DNA of 64,000 nt from Drosophila persimilis (Eukaryota; Arthropoda; Insecta; Diptera; Drosophilidae), in contig NW_020825294.1 in NCBI RefSeq assembly GCF_003286085.1, forward strand, positions 15,956,501 through 16,020,500. The letters run 5' to 3'. A program made the translations under genes and the position numbers. How positions within the stretch are numbered: the first letter of the stretch is position 1; each line of letters starts with the position of its first letter. Shown here piece by piece: positions 31,231 through 41,039 of this stretch. The notes beneath the pieces are model-generated. The model saw only the letters and a list, made by a program, of their open reading frames with translations. It had not been told where the DNA came from and made no database searches.

Positions 31231-32790
31231 TTAGTTGCTGTTCTTGGTCGGATGTACTGACTGGGCTCCGGTCGGTACATCCCGTTTTAAGTTTTTCGCT
31301 GGGTTACATTTGACGCATCGAGGCTTATAAATATCCTTAGCACCACAACCATAGCAGAAAATTCGCCTTTTTCCTAAACAATCATCAAAACGATGCCCTT
31401 CCTGGTCGCAGTTCCAGCATACTAGTTTCTTACGATAAATCTGCGAAACGTCTTCTTCCTCTATATCTTCATTGTCCGTAAGTATTTCTGCTACATTCGG
31501 TTTGCCGAATTTACCTCTTGGAAAAGGGTTATGGTTGTCTTTACAGAAGTTTTCATGCTTGCGAACTTCTTCTCTCAGGCCAGTTCGATCGCTGATTTTG
31601 AGATGCAAGAGTTCATATCTGAGGGCTGTTTTTGCGTTACGTTTTAAAATGTCTACTAATTTATTTTCGCTAACCTCGTGTGAGAGCCTGGACACTAATT
31701 CTTCGACGGCCGTCTGATAATCGTCAAACGATTCACCCTCTCTCTGACGGCGTTTCCTAATCAACTCCCACAAGTCGAAATCATCTTTAGCATCATCGAA
31801 TCGTTGTCTAAACGAGGCAGAAAAAGTTTGCCAAGAAAACTGTGGGTTCTTTCTATGGAAGTTCCAAAACCAATCGCTGGCTTTAGAGGAGAACAGCAGA
31901 TGCATATTGTCACAGAGTAATTCGTAATCGTTATTTAAAGTGGAGGATGTAAGTGAACGAACCCTGTACAGGAATTCGTCGACGTGCATAGCGTCTTTGG
32001 ATCCGTCAAACTTTAGTCGCCAGCTGGCTAAGATATTAGCGGCCTTCCCAGGAGCTATCCCCCTGTTAGCGACATTTGGATGTGGTAATCCCCTTTCCCT
32101 TCCGTTTTCTGAAGACAACGAGTTCCCTGATATATTAGGCTCATGATTTTGCCTTGTCGCTTGCACAGGCGTGCTATCTGAAGCTATGGTCATCCTACCT
32201 AATTGTTCGCGTAGATTTTCCTCGATCAAAGTCTTCACGAATGAACCTAGCTCCACCATCATATCTTTCTGTTGACCTTTTATCAAGGCTTGCATTACCT
32301 CAATGGTTCTTTCCGGCATATCTCCTTCGGCCGACCTATGGCTGATACTGCCCAAAGAGTTATCCCGAAACTGTTGAGACTGCAACCTAGTATGCATCCC
32401 TCTGCGCGATGTAGTTCCCCGTCCCTGTTTAGGCCTAGCCCCTCTTGACTTTTGAAGTCCTATCTCTGAAGCGTTTGACTCTGGATTGGAGCCTCCTTCT
32501 AACGGCACGATACCCGAACCCATGTCGGGTGGTAATTCGGCTGCTAGAGTATTCTCATCAAACGAAAGTTCCTCCGGATTCAACTCCGCCCTACATACGG
32601 GGCAATTTCTGTTATTTTTCACGAATTCTTTCATGCAAGTATCATGATACCGGTGACCACAAGACGCAGTACATATTAGTTGACTTCTTCTTATGGCTTC
32701 TTGACATATACCACAGATCTGGGCGTCCCCGTCACCCGACGCCTTGCCCCCCGGGGTACGTTGTACTGGTGACATGTTAAGGTAACCCAA
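31231..32790 (-). CDS. Gypsy-2 Gag with N-terminal RING-H2 finger and C-terminal zinc knuckles
   Basis: 519 residues. RING-H2 at 26-66 (C26, C29, C44, H46, H49, C52, C63, C66) with exactly the same spacing as in Gypsy-1, though the sequence between the ligands is largely different. The Retrotrans_gag region lies at about 265-420 (WRLKFDGSKDAMHVDEFLYR, SDWFWNFHRKNP, ESFDDYQTAVEELV). A CCHC knuckle CWNCDQEGHRFDDC and a second cluster CYGCGAKDIYKPRC are near 460-500. The ATG is at 32790; Met 6 is an alternative that also precedes the RING. A variable arginine/glycine-rich linker follows the RING (about 115-135). Structural coat protein; the RING suggests a role with ubiquitin, untested. Confidence 0.88.
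   Translation of the reverse strand: MGYLNMSPVQRTPGGKASGDGDAQICGICQEAIRRSQLICTASCGHRYHDTCMKEFVKNNRNCPVCRAELNPEELSFDENTLAAELPPDMGSGIVPLEGGSNPESNASEIGLQKSRGARPKQGRGTTSRRGMHTRLQSQQFRDNSLGSISHRSAEGDMPERTIEVMQALIKGQQKDMMVELGSFVKTLIEENLREQLGRMTIASDSTPVQATRQNHEPNISGNSLSSENGRERGLPHPNVANRGIAPGKAANILASWRLKFDGSKDAMHVDEFLYRVRSLTSSTLNNDYELLCDNMHLLFSSKASDWFWNFHRKNPQFSWQTFSASFRQRFDDAKDDFDLWELIRKRRQREGESFDDYQTAVEELVSRLSHEVSENKLVDILKRNAKTALRYELLHLKISDRTGLREEVRKHENFCKDNHNPFPRGKFGKPNVAEILTDNEDIEEEDVSQIYRKKLVCWNCDQEGHRFDDCLGKRRIFCYGCGAKDIYKPRCVKCNPAKNLKRDVPTGAQSVHPTKNSN
31291..31297 (-). promoter_or_regulatory. Possible -1 frameshift site GAAAAAC in Gypsy-2
   Basis: G AAA AAC is set in the gag frame (codons GCG AAA AAC) at the place matching GGGAAAC of Gypsy-1, just after the TAA that closes the pol frame upstream. 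The A-site half is perfect, but the first base does not fit the X XXY rule, so slipping would be weaker or use another site. The gag stop is at 31231-31233. Confidence 0.35.
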
Positions 32791-33385
32791 TAATACGAGT
32801 TCTGATCACTAAATGTGGAAATCCCTAATTATAGGACCAAAACTTCAATAAATTTTACAAAATTTTCCTAAATACCCAATATTTGTCCTTTTCGAGCCTG
32901 ACTCCGTCCGATATACGCTTTCTCTTGTCGCCGGAATATAACCTCAATGAAATCTAAATTTGTCTATTGTATGTTTATGTGGTCAGTACTCTGGCAATGG
33001 CTAATTCCCAAATCTATATCTAGAAAATTAGACTTCCGAAAGCCATCGATACTCTTCCTTCATAAACTCTTTTGGGGTTATCCTATCATAATTTGGCCGA
33101 CCTATCCGCCTTTGTGAATAGCTGTCGTATATTCGCAAATTAATTCTGGTAACCTTAAACAAAAATATAACAATTTTCCATCCCTTGCTACCTGGCGGAT
33201 TCTATTTGGTTAGGTATTCCGAAACTCAGAATCTTAAACCCAAAATTCCATCAATATCCTCCGTTACGGTAGTTGGACTGGACTTATTAATTTTAATGTG
33301 GAATTTAAAATTGCAACGAGCTAAGTTTTTGGGGGTTTTAACCAGTAGTAACTAGTACTCGGGCCCCACGTTGGGCGCCAATCTA
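32791..33385 (-). other. Gypsy-2 primer binding site and leader
   Basis: On the element strand, TAGAT separates the LTR from TGGCGCCCAACGTGGGGC (33363-33380), the same primer binding site as Gypsy-1. The remaining leader of about 570 bp up to the gag ATG shows no gene. Confidence 0.7.
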
Positions 33386-35637
33386 TGTAATGTGCTAGAA
33401 ATTCTTATTCTTAGAGGTGTGAGATTGTATGTACGGATGGAGGTTGTACCTACATTTTTTGACGGTCAGACACCAATAGTATAGCAGGATTTCGGAACGT
33501 GTACCTCTAGCTATGCTCTAACTAGCTCGCCGGAATGTCGTGGGATCTTTCCTACTCTCCTATTTGCCATACGAACACATTCGCAAAGATGTTTTAGGTA
33601 CACTTGATTTAATGTTCAAAAGGAACTCTATAAAAGAAATAAAAAAAAAAGAAAAGAATGGGAATTTTAACTATCTGGCTAACCGACTACCGACAAATAG
33701 TCAGGCTATATTCCGCCGCTCTCGGGGAACTCAGATGACTTTGACCCCTTCTCAACCCTCCCTACCTTTAGTATGCCGTTTAATCGACAGCATAACCCTA
33801 ATCAAGCGTATCTCTATTTGATCATCGGACTGCCTCAGGCTCTACTCAGGACAAACACAAAAGGTTTAATGTTCCATTATTATCTACTAATTATTATTTA
33901 ATAATTCAAAATTTACGGGTTTGGACTTCATGATTTTCTGGATATGCATAAACTTAATACAACTTAATCAGATAAAGAAAGAGGAAATAATAACAAATTT
34001 ATATCTAGTTATAAATGTATATGTATATGTATATAGGACTTAGGTGTAGAGAATATGGCGTAAAAGAAATTAAATTGGAAAGAATAGAAAAAAATAGGAT
34101 AATAATATAAAAAGAAGGCAAACGTGAAAGAAAAATTACCAGCCGATCGGCTTTAATTATCGCACGTATGTATATGGTGGTTCAACATACCGCAATAGAA
34201 GTTTTACAAGACGTATATATATACTTTGAAAATACCCGAGATCTCCGTTTAAGGAAGCTCGTAACTCACTCATACTTTATACGAAATATCCGGCGTGTCC
34301 GTTGAGCTCAAGGGGCGACGTGGAAACATATTCTGAGGAAAGGAGAAAAATTATGAATATACATGTCTTCACTTCTAATTCGGATGAAACACCGATTTTA
34401 TCATTTCCATACCAGTTCGACGACGATTTGCAACTTAACGGCTGATCTTAAAACTATGTGGCTTTCACTTGCGCTGATTTTAATTATGGGTCATTATATA
34501 CATTGTTTGTTTTGCTCTTAACGTCTATACAATACAGAACTAAGATGAATAGCTAGTACGGAATTTAATCTTTAATAAAACAAAGAAAATGGAAAACCTC
34601 ATAAAGAGACTCAAAATTGATACTTTGGTACATTTTTGTTACGACGACTGTTAGCCGGCAGTGTGGATCGCAGCAGAATAATGTTTTTATTTCCCCAGTT
34701 TGGAAATCACTACACACACAACGAAGAAACTACGTGCGAAAGCTTTAGCCGCGCGCTTAACTCGTAAGCGAGAAGGGTGACGAGTGCGGCATATTAGTTT
34801 CTCCGAATTCGCCAGAAAACCATTCTTGTCGTCTTACTCCAAGAAGTACATCAGTTTAAGTATGCATCCACATAACTTCAAGTTTCACTCTAGTATATCT
34901 TCGGGCGGCTTTTGCTAGTTTATTTGGTTGTAGTTATCGTTGGTTTATGTAGATGCTGGTTCCTGGGAAATCCGAGGTATTTCCCAGAACTATTAAGAAA
35001 TCGATGGACTTTGACGACTTCGTTATTGGAGGGGTCAATTGGTACTTTTTCTCTTTCCCGATGTCGAACGTAGTAAGATTTCCAGTCCTAGGATACGAGA
35101 CTGTTAAAACTGTTTCACTAATGTACGATTCAAATACCTCTTGTCTTCTTTAAACCAAACCGAATAATACAATCCACCAGAACTTCACTTTGATTGGCAC
35201 GTGTTTGATTGCACAACGTTTTCAAATTCACTGAGTATATATATATGTTTGCATAGAAAAAATACCTCCGAGTTCGTACAGCTTCACTAAAGCAATGATC
35301 CATCTAGAAGTTCTATCACTAGCATTAGCCCTTGCGATCGGAACTTTACCTTCCACAACCAACGGGGAAATCATACGATGCTAAGCAAAGCTTACACATA
35401 GCTTCCACGACTAACGGAGAAATCGTACGATTTCTAGTGAAGCTTTAAAACATAACTCCCACAGAACCACGCTGCTTCTCTCAATTAGATCTTAAGCCCT
35501 TCAGTGAAAGCTTTAACTACTTCTCTCTTATAATCAATCTCTTATCTTGTTTTGAAAAAGAAGAGTTAATGTTGAACGCGAGGGCAATACTTCCCAAACT
35601 GTTCGCTGGAGTTTTAGAGTCACAACTGGCCACTACA
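33386..35637 (-). repeat. 5' LTR of Gypsy-2 (2252 bp)
   Basis: Matches 25616-27865 at offset 7770. Differences seen: AAATA/AAATC before the A run (about 33640), CTCAACC/CTCTACC, GTCTTC/GTCTTT, GGTATTT/GGTCTTT and an extra TC at about 35480. Carries the ATCATACGAT (35370-35379) and AAATCGTACGATTT (35420-35433) sites. On the element strand it should hold the promoter; no TATA box was assigned. Confidence 0.9.
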
Positions 35638-35641
35638 CACC
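35638..35641. repeat. Target-site duplication CACC, right side of Gypsy-2
   Basis: Pairs with 25612-25615. Confidence 0.8.
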
Positions 35642-35974
35642 CAACTACAACAAATATTTTGGAGCCGTTGGCGCGAAGAGTATCTCACTCTTTTGCAAGA
35701 GCGCGCGAAGTGGCGTACCCCCGCGCAAAACATCTGCAAGAACGACCTCGTTCTGGTGAAGGACGAAAATCTTCCTCCGATGCGTTGGCCACTGGCTAGA
35801 GTGGTCGATGTCGTTTTGGGCAAGGACGGAGCGTGTCGCGTCGCTGACCTGAAGACATCCTCAGGAAACATCAGGAGGGCCGTCACTCGGCTATGTTTAC
35901 TGCCCCTTAAGGAATCTGTTGAGAGACTAGCTCCCAACGGGGGGAGTATGTTCGGGCCAGCCGCTGAAGAATAA
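35642..35974 (+). pseudogene. BEL-A3 integrase C-terminal domain and polypurine tract
   Basis: It continues in the frame interrupted at 25615: FWSRWREEYLTLLQERAKWR, then NDLVLVKDENLPPMRWPLARV, then GKDGACRVADLKTSSGNIRR, and CLLPL, which is the BEL integrase C-terminal (DUF5641-like) pattern. The frame runs through the polypurine tract (AACGGGGGGAGTA, 35936-35948) and stops at TAA 35972-35974 inside the 3' LTR, so the LTR supplies the last eight residues and the stop codon. This part alone looks undamaged. Confidence 0.75.
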
Positions 35975-36342
35975 CCGTAACTTTAACATTATTATTGTAT
36001 GAGCAGAGAGAGCCGCCTATGTTGTAAAACGATGACGTTCTGCAGAGCTGCTTCGCTCTCCCGCTAAAGGGGCTCTCTGCCGCTGCCACTTCGGCAACTA
36101 CTTTTATCTGCTGCCGCCACTTCGGCAATCACTTTGATCTAACGCCGTCATCTATAGTTTAGTTCTATGCTAACCTCTCTGCGCATTGGTTGCATATCGA
36201 TCTCGCATAAATTTTATCTGCAATAGCAAGCAATCGGCTTCCGCTAAGCCACCAAGATTAAATACGAATTATAAAATTTAACCCAAAATCTCTTTTCATT
36301 TTTGAAACACATAGGTGTCAAAAAAGCTTGGCGTCTCAAACA
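35949..36342 (+). repeat. 3' LTR of BEL-A3 (394 bp)
   Basis: TGTTCGGG...CTCAAACA, preceded by the polypurine tract. It differs from 20408-20802 at about ten positions plus one missing G (TTATCTGCAAT for TTATCTGGCAAT). It abuts copia RNase H sequence with no target duplication matching the left end. Confidence 0.85.
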
Positions 36343-36678
36343 AACATTTTGTTAGTAGATCTGCAACATTGCCGTTTTTCGATACGTATTCTAGTGTAAT
36401 TTCATTGCATTCTACTTTTTCGCGAACAAAATGATACTTAATGTCAATGTGCTTCGTGCGTTTGTGATGTACCCGATTTTGAGCAATATGTTGCGAACTG
36501 ATGTTGTCGCCATAGATGGTTAAAGGCTCTGTAACAGTTGACCAACCAATCTCGTCCAGAAGTCTTCGTAAATAAATGGCCTCTTTAGCAGCCATAGATA
36601 GTGCTATGTGTTCAGCTTCAGTGCTGCTCAACGCAACAACACTTTGCTTAGTTGAAGTCCAAGAAAACGCACTGCCTG
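36343..36678 (-). pseudogene. Copia-type RNase H C-terminal part
   Basis: The minus strand reads SSTEAEHIALSMAAKEAIYL, then IYGDN, RTKHIDIKYHFVREK and KNGNVADLLTKCL, which is the copia/Ty1 RNase H end. The usual last 20-30 residues and the copia LTR are missing, because the BEL-A3 LTR starts at once. A frame break lies at its N-terminal side (about 36660-36700). Confidence 0.8.
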
Positions 36679-37262
36679 CTAGAAAGAATGCGTACTACTA
36701 TAAGATCTTCTTTCGAGTCTGTCATTGGTCCAGTCAGCATCAGCGAAACCTCTTACTGGTTCACCACACTTGCGATATGAGATGCCCAAATTCATCGTAC
36801 CAGCCAGATACCTTAGAATGTGTTTTGCAGCCGTCTCGTGTTCTGCATGGGGATCAGTATTTTGTTGAGACAGTTTGCTTACTGCGTGCAAAATGTCAGG
36901 TCGGCTCAAGACTGCTAAATACATAAGGGAACCAATTAATGACTGATATTCTGTTACATTTACCTTGACACAATTATCATCAATGCAGCCAACTTGATAG
37001 CCCGGGTCGAGCGGTGTGCTAACTGGACGGCACTTGCTCACGCCATACGTGTCCAATAGTCCTTGAATATGCAAAACGAAATCGAACTCTGTTCACCGTC
37101 TCGCTCAATTTCCATTCCTAGGAAAAAGTTTATGGGGCCGCCATCGCGCATCTTGAAGTTTGATGCAATCTTCTTCTTAATTACGGCTATGTCATTTTTG
37201 TTTGGACATGCGATAATTAAATCGTCGACGTAGACTGCAATATAGCTGTATGTTTGCTCATC
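36679..37262 (-). pseudogene. Copia-type RT C-terminal half (YVDD) and connection to RNase H
   Basis: YSYIAVYVDDLIIACPNK (YVDD codons 37221-37232) is followed by KMRDGGPINFFLGMEIERDG, then, after a frame break near 37080, GLLDTYGVSKCRPVSTPLDP, YQSLIGSLMYLAVLSRPDIL and HILRYLAGT. This is standard copia RT thumb/connection order. A TAA stop (37263-37265 on the plus strand) separates it from the RT N-terminal half. Confidence 0.75.
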
Positions 37263-37987
37263 TTACTTGACGTACAAGCATGCCTCGTTCTTACATCTCT
37301 TGAAGCCCATGGTAGACAATACCTCGTCGAGCGTTTTGTTCCATACTCGCCCGGATTGCTTAAGTCCATAAAGTGCTTTACGCAGCTTTAGAACTTTTTC
37401 TGGATGATGCTTGTCGACAAAATTCTGAGGCTGCCTCATGTACACAGTGGCATGGAGTTTACTGTTCAGGTAAGCATTTGATATATCTACTTGATGCATA
37501 TACAGCTGTTTTTCTGCAGCAATTGCGAACAACATGCGAATGGTCTCGTACCGAATTACAGGTGAAAACGTTTCCCAAAAATTTACTCCAAATTGTTGTC
37601 CACAGCCTTGAGCAACCAATCGAGATTTGAACTTCTCGATGAGACCATTCTTGTTTCTCTTAATTCGAAAAACCCTTTGGAGCCCTTTGGGAGTTCACAC
37701 AATGACCACGTGTCATTTTCCTGTAGAGCGTCGTATTCCGTTTGCATTGATTCTTTCAAATTTTGAGATTGATCGCCTTGCAATGCTTCAGCAACTGACT
37801 GCGGTGTCTCAGTGTCATCCATCTGATTTAGGAAACTATTGAGCACTGCCTGGTACTGCTTTTTCGGTCGCCCAGGTTGACCGGTGCGGATGATTTTTAG
37901 TCTGCCACGCCCACGCTGTACTACATTCTCTTGTGGTGGCACCTCTTGGCCACTCACGGAATTGCCGTCAGGTTCACTTGCGCTCAA
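37263..37987 (-). pseudogene. Copia-type integrase-RT linker and RT N-terminal half
   Basis: Linker GRGRLKIIRTGQPGRPKKQY, then ALQGDQSQNLKESMQTEYDA. A frame break follows near 37600-37680, then LVAQGCGQQFGVNFWETFSP, MHQVDISNAYLNSKL (first catalytic Asp) and LRKALYGLKQSGRVWN, which are copia RT landmarks. It ends at the in-frame TAA after ACLYVK. Decayed. Confidence 0.8.
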
Positions 37988-37993
37988 AAACTC

Positions 37994-38952
37994 CTACTCC
38001 ACTTCGCTGGAGTCACTGCTTGAATTTGCATGATCAACTTCTATAAATTTGACATCACGCCTTTCAATTATTGTACGGTTCTCTCGATCGTACAGGCGGT
38101 AAGCTTTTGCTGTAAAGGAGTAGCCGACAAAAATGTATTCTTTGCCTTTTGCCTGAAATTTGCTTCTTCTGGTCTTATCTAAAGCAAATGCGCGAGATCC
38201 GAATACTCGCAGGTGTTTTACTGATGGCATGCGTCCTTTCTAGGCTTCGAATGGTGTACCGCCACTTAAGGCTTTTGTGGGACATCTATTTTGCAAGTAA
38301 ACTGCCGTGGTAACAGCCTCTGCCCACAAGAACTCCTCCAGCTTTGCATGGATAAGCATACTTTTTGCCATCTCTACAATTGTTCGATTGGCTCTCTCGG
38401 CTACACCGTTTTGCTGAGGGGTGTAGGGAACCGTCAGTTGCCTTTGTATACCGCACTCGTTCAAAAAATCAGAAAATTCCTTATTTACATATTCTGTGCC
38501 ATTATGCGCACAGCCTTTATTTTGTTGCCCGTTTGGCATTCCACAAAACTTTTGAACATTTTGAATTTTTCGAAAACTTGGCTTTTCGCGTGCATAATGT
38601 ACTTGCGCGAGTAGTCATAAATAAATGTCACAAAATAGCGATTTCCGCCGATCGATTTTACATTCATTGGGCCACATACATCTGTATGAACTAGCTCAAG
38701 TACTTGCTCCGTTGTACGATTTAACTTCTGTTGAAACGGCAATGCACATATTTTTGCTCTGTTACATGTATCACAATTAATTTCCATTTTCATATTTTCA
38801 AAGTTCATGCCATGAACAAGCTGTTTATCGTTCAACTGTTTTAAATCTTGGAAATTAAGGTGGCCAAACCTATTATGCCAATTAATTGCAGGTGAAATTG
38901 TGTTCAACATATAAACTGCACTTTTTTCTGAGCACTGTTTGTACACATACAA
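37994..38952 (-). pseudogene. Copia-type integrase
   Basis: HHCC zinc domain: WHNRFGHLNF (His-x4-His) and CDTCNRAK (Cys-x2-Cys). Core: LVHTDVCGPMN (first Asp). At the second Asp a small deletion at about 38501-38510 shifts the frame and removes the residue (VRIMAQNM / AHNGTEY). The Glu is in YTPQQNGVAERANRTI. A downstream part reads VKHLRVFGSRAFALDKTRRS and KEYIFVGYS, the copia core end. A stop lies at about 37991. Not functional. Confidence 0.8.
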
Positions 38953-38992
38953 ATTGTTTTCTTGCTTGGCTTTTATTATTGTTTCTCCTTTT

Positions 38993-39905
38993 TATACCCG
39001 ATACTCAAAATGAGTATTGGGGTATTTTAGATTTGTGGTAAAAGTGGATGTGTGTAACGTCCAGAAGGAATCGTTTCCGACCCCATAAAGTATATATATT
39101 CTTGATCAGCATCAATAGCCGAGTCGATTGAGCCATGTCTGTCTGTCCGTCCGTCCGTCTGTCCGTCTGTCCGTCTGTCCTTCCCCTTCAGCGCCTAGTG
39201 CTCAAAGACTATAAGAGCTAGAGCAACGATGTTTTGGATCCAGACATCTGTGATATGTCACTGCTACAAGAATATTTCAAAACTTTGCCCCGCCCACTTC
39301 CCACGCCCACTTGTGGCATCCACAATTTCGACGATACGAGAAAACTAAAAACGCAGAATCGTAGAAGATGACTATATCTTCTCGAGTGCAAAATCTGAAC
39401 CAGATCGTATAATTATTATAGACAGAATCAAGAAAACAATTTCATTCTTTCTCGTTTTGTCTCTCTCTAACACATAGGTTTCATGGTCGGTTTTGCCAAT
39501 TGCAAAATATGATTTCAAGGATCTCAGAACCCATAAGAGCTAGAGCAACCAAATTTGGTATCCACACTCCTGTGATATCGGACCTTGACCGTTTTGTGTC
39601 AAAATTTCGACACACCCCCTTCCGCCCCCGCAAAGGACGAAAATCTGGGGCAACCACAAATCTCAGAGACTATTAAGGCTAGAGTAACCAAATTTGGTAT
39701 TCGCACTTTTGTTAGATCTCACCATAAAACGTATATCTCAGAATTTCGCAACACCCCCATCCGCCCCCACAAAGGACGAAAATCTGTTGCATCCACAATA
39801 TTGCAGATTCGAGAAAACTAAAACCGCAGAATCATAGAGAATGACCACATCTATGCAGTTGCTGAATTTGAGTCAGATCGGATAATTTTTATAGCCGAAA
39901 AGAAA
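38993..39905 (+). mobile_element. SGM/ISY-type element, outer copy, 5' part
   Basis: It starts TATACCCGATACTCAAAATG in T-rich copia sequence, and carries GTCTGTCCGTCCGTCC repeats and the paragraph-like blocks of AGAGACTATAAGAGCTAGAGCAACCAAATTTGG seen in this family. It is interrupted after AGAAA by the inverted inner copy and continues at 41040-41229. Noncoding. Confidence 0.75.
39143..39182 (+). repeat. GTCTGTCC/GTCCGTCC microsatellite in the outer SGM/ISY copy
   Basis: Short alternating GTCT/GTCC tetranucleotides. A microsatellite near the 5' end is a known feature of DINE-1/SGM-type elements. Confidence 0.75.
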
Positions 39906-41039
39906 CGAGGAGGAACGTTGTGAGTTGCTGCGGACACCGCAACTCTACAGTTATACCCGATACTAAATCAGTATGGCTCTCCTCCGGCAGACGCCGCTAA
40001 TATTAAACGACACGACAAAGAGTGCGTGCGAGTGAGACAGAAAATCAGTCTGAGCGTGACGTCACGCGCTGCATAGCCACTGCAAATTGATTTGTTTCCT
40101 TTGGCTATACAAATGATCTGATCTGATCCAGATTCAGCAATCTGATAGATATGGTCGTTATCTATGATTCTGCGTTTTTAGTTTTCTCAAATCTGCAATA
40201 TTGTGGATGCAACAGATTTTCGTTCTTTGTGTGGGCGGAAGGGGGTGGTGCGAAATTTTGAGATAAAGGTTTTATAGTGAGATCCAACAGAAGTGCGGAT
40301 AACAAATTTGGTTACTCTAGCTTCAATAGTCTCTGAGATTTGTGAATATCCCCAGATTTGCATCCTTTGCGGGGGCGGAAGGGGGTGTGGCGAAATTTTG
40401 AAACAAACTCGTCTCGGTCCGATATATTAGGACTGTGGATGCCAAATTTGGTTGCTCTAGCTTTTATAGTCTCTGAGATCTAGGCGCTAATGTTTTACTC
40501 TAAGCAAAGCCGCCTATGCTACGTGTGTGTTAGAGAGAGACAGGGCGAGAAAAAATGAAATTGTTTTCTTGATGCTGGCTATAATAATAATACGATCCAA
40601 TTCAGATTCTGCAGTCTAAAAGATATGGTCATTCTCTACGATTTTGCGTTTTTGATTTTCTCGTATCGTCGAAATTGTGGATGCCACAGATTTTCGCCCT
40701 TTGTGGGGGCGGAAGTGGGCGGGGAAAAGTTTTGAAATATTTTTGTAGCAGTGACATATCACAGAAGTCTGGATCCAAAACATCGTTGCTCTAGCTCTTA
40801 TAGTCTTTGAGCATTAGGCGCTGAAGGGGACGGACAGACGGACAGACGGACAGACGGACGGACGGACGGACGGACGGACAGACGGACAGACAGACATGGC
40901 TCAATCGACTCGGCTATTGATGCTGATCAAGAATATATATACTTTATGGGGTCGGAAACGATTCCTTCTGGACGTTACACACATCCACTTTTACCACAAA
41001 TCTAATATACCCCAATACTCATTTTGAGTATCGGGTATA
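39906..41039 (-). mobile_element. SGM/ISY-type element, inner inverted copy (1134 bp)
   Basis: A full-length-looking copy on the minus strand: TATACCCGA start at 41039, CCTCG end at 39906, bulged 3' hairpin near 39922-39950, and a GGACAGAC/GGACGGAC microsatellite at about 40828-40885. Nested inside the outer copy between AGAAA and AAAAAC. It carries a GAGAGAGAC stretch at 40533-40541. Noncoding. Confidence 0.75.
40828..40885 (-). repeat. GGACAGAC/GGACGGAC microsatellite in the inner SGM/ISY copy
   Basis: Longer version of the repeat at 39143, on the opposite strand. Confidence 0.75.

Larger units (their letters stand above)
25616..35637 (-). mobile_element. Gypsy-2: structurally complete Ty3/gypsy element with 2.25-kb LTRs, Osvaldo/Ulysses-like (tentative)
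   Basis: A 10,022-bp element on the minus strand: 5' LTR 33386-35637, primer binding site, leader, RING-Gag (32790-31231), Pol (open to 27926), 3' LTR 25616-27865. The LTRs differ at only about four substitutions and one 2-bp indel in 2.25 kb. The CACC target duplication is intact, and gag and pol have no stop or shift. No env-like frame is present. LTRs over 2 kb are rare in Drosophila gypsy elements; D. virilis Ulysses is the example I recall. It is inserted in BEL-A3 integrase. All signs point to a young and possibly mobile copy. Confidence 0.9.
20408..36342 (+). mobile_element. BEL/Pao family A, copy A3 (both LTRs), interrupted by Gypsy-2
   Basis: 5' LTR 20408-20802; primer binding site; gag, zinc-knuckle and protease pieces; RT and RNase H; integrase to 25615. 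Gypsy-2 then intervenes, with the A3 sequence resuming at 35642 with the integrase C-terminus, polypurine tract and 3' LTR to 36342. Without Gypsy-2 it is about 5.9 kb. The two LTRs differ by about ten substitutions and one indel in 395 bp. The flanks do not match (TCCTC left, AACAT right), and lie in different elements (B and copia). It shares 1-5530 as a near copy, including part of B. Confidence 0.85.

Noticed and set aside
35569-35799. Plus-strand frame across the Gypsy-2 LTR/BEL joint as a new gene
   Set aside because: It is the wrong frame of the BEL-A integrase C-terminus, joined to LTR sequence.
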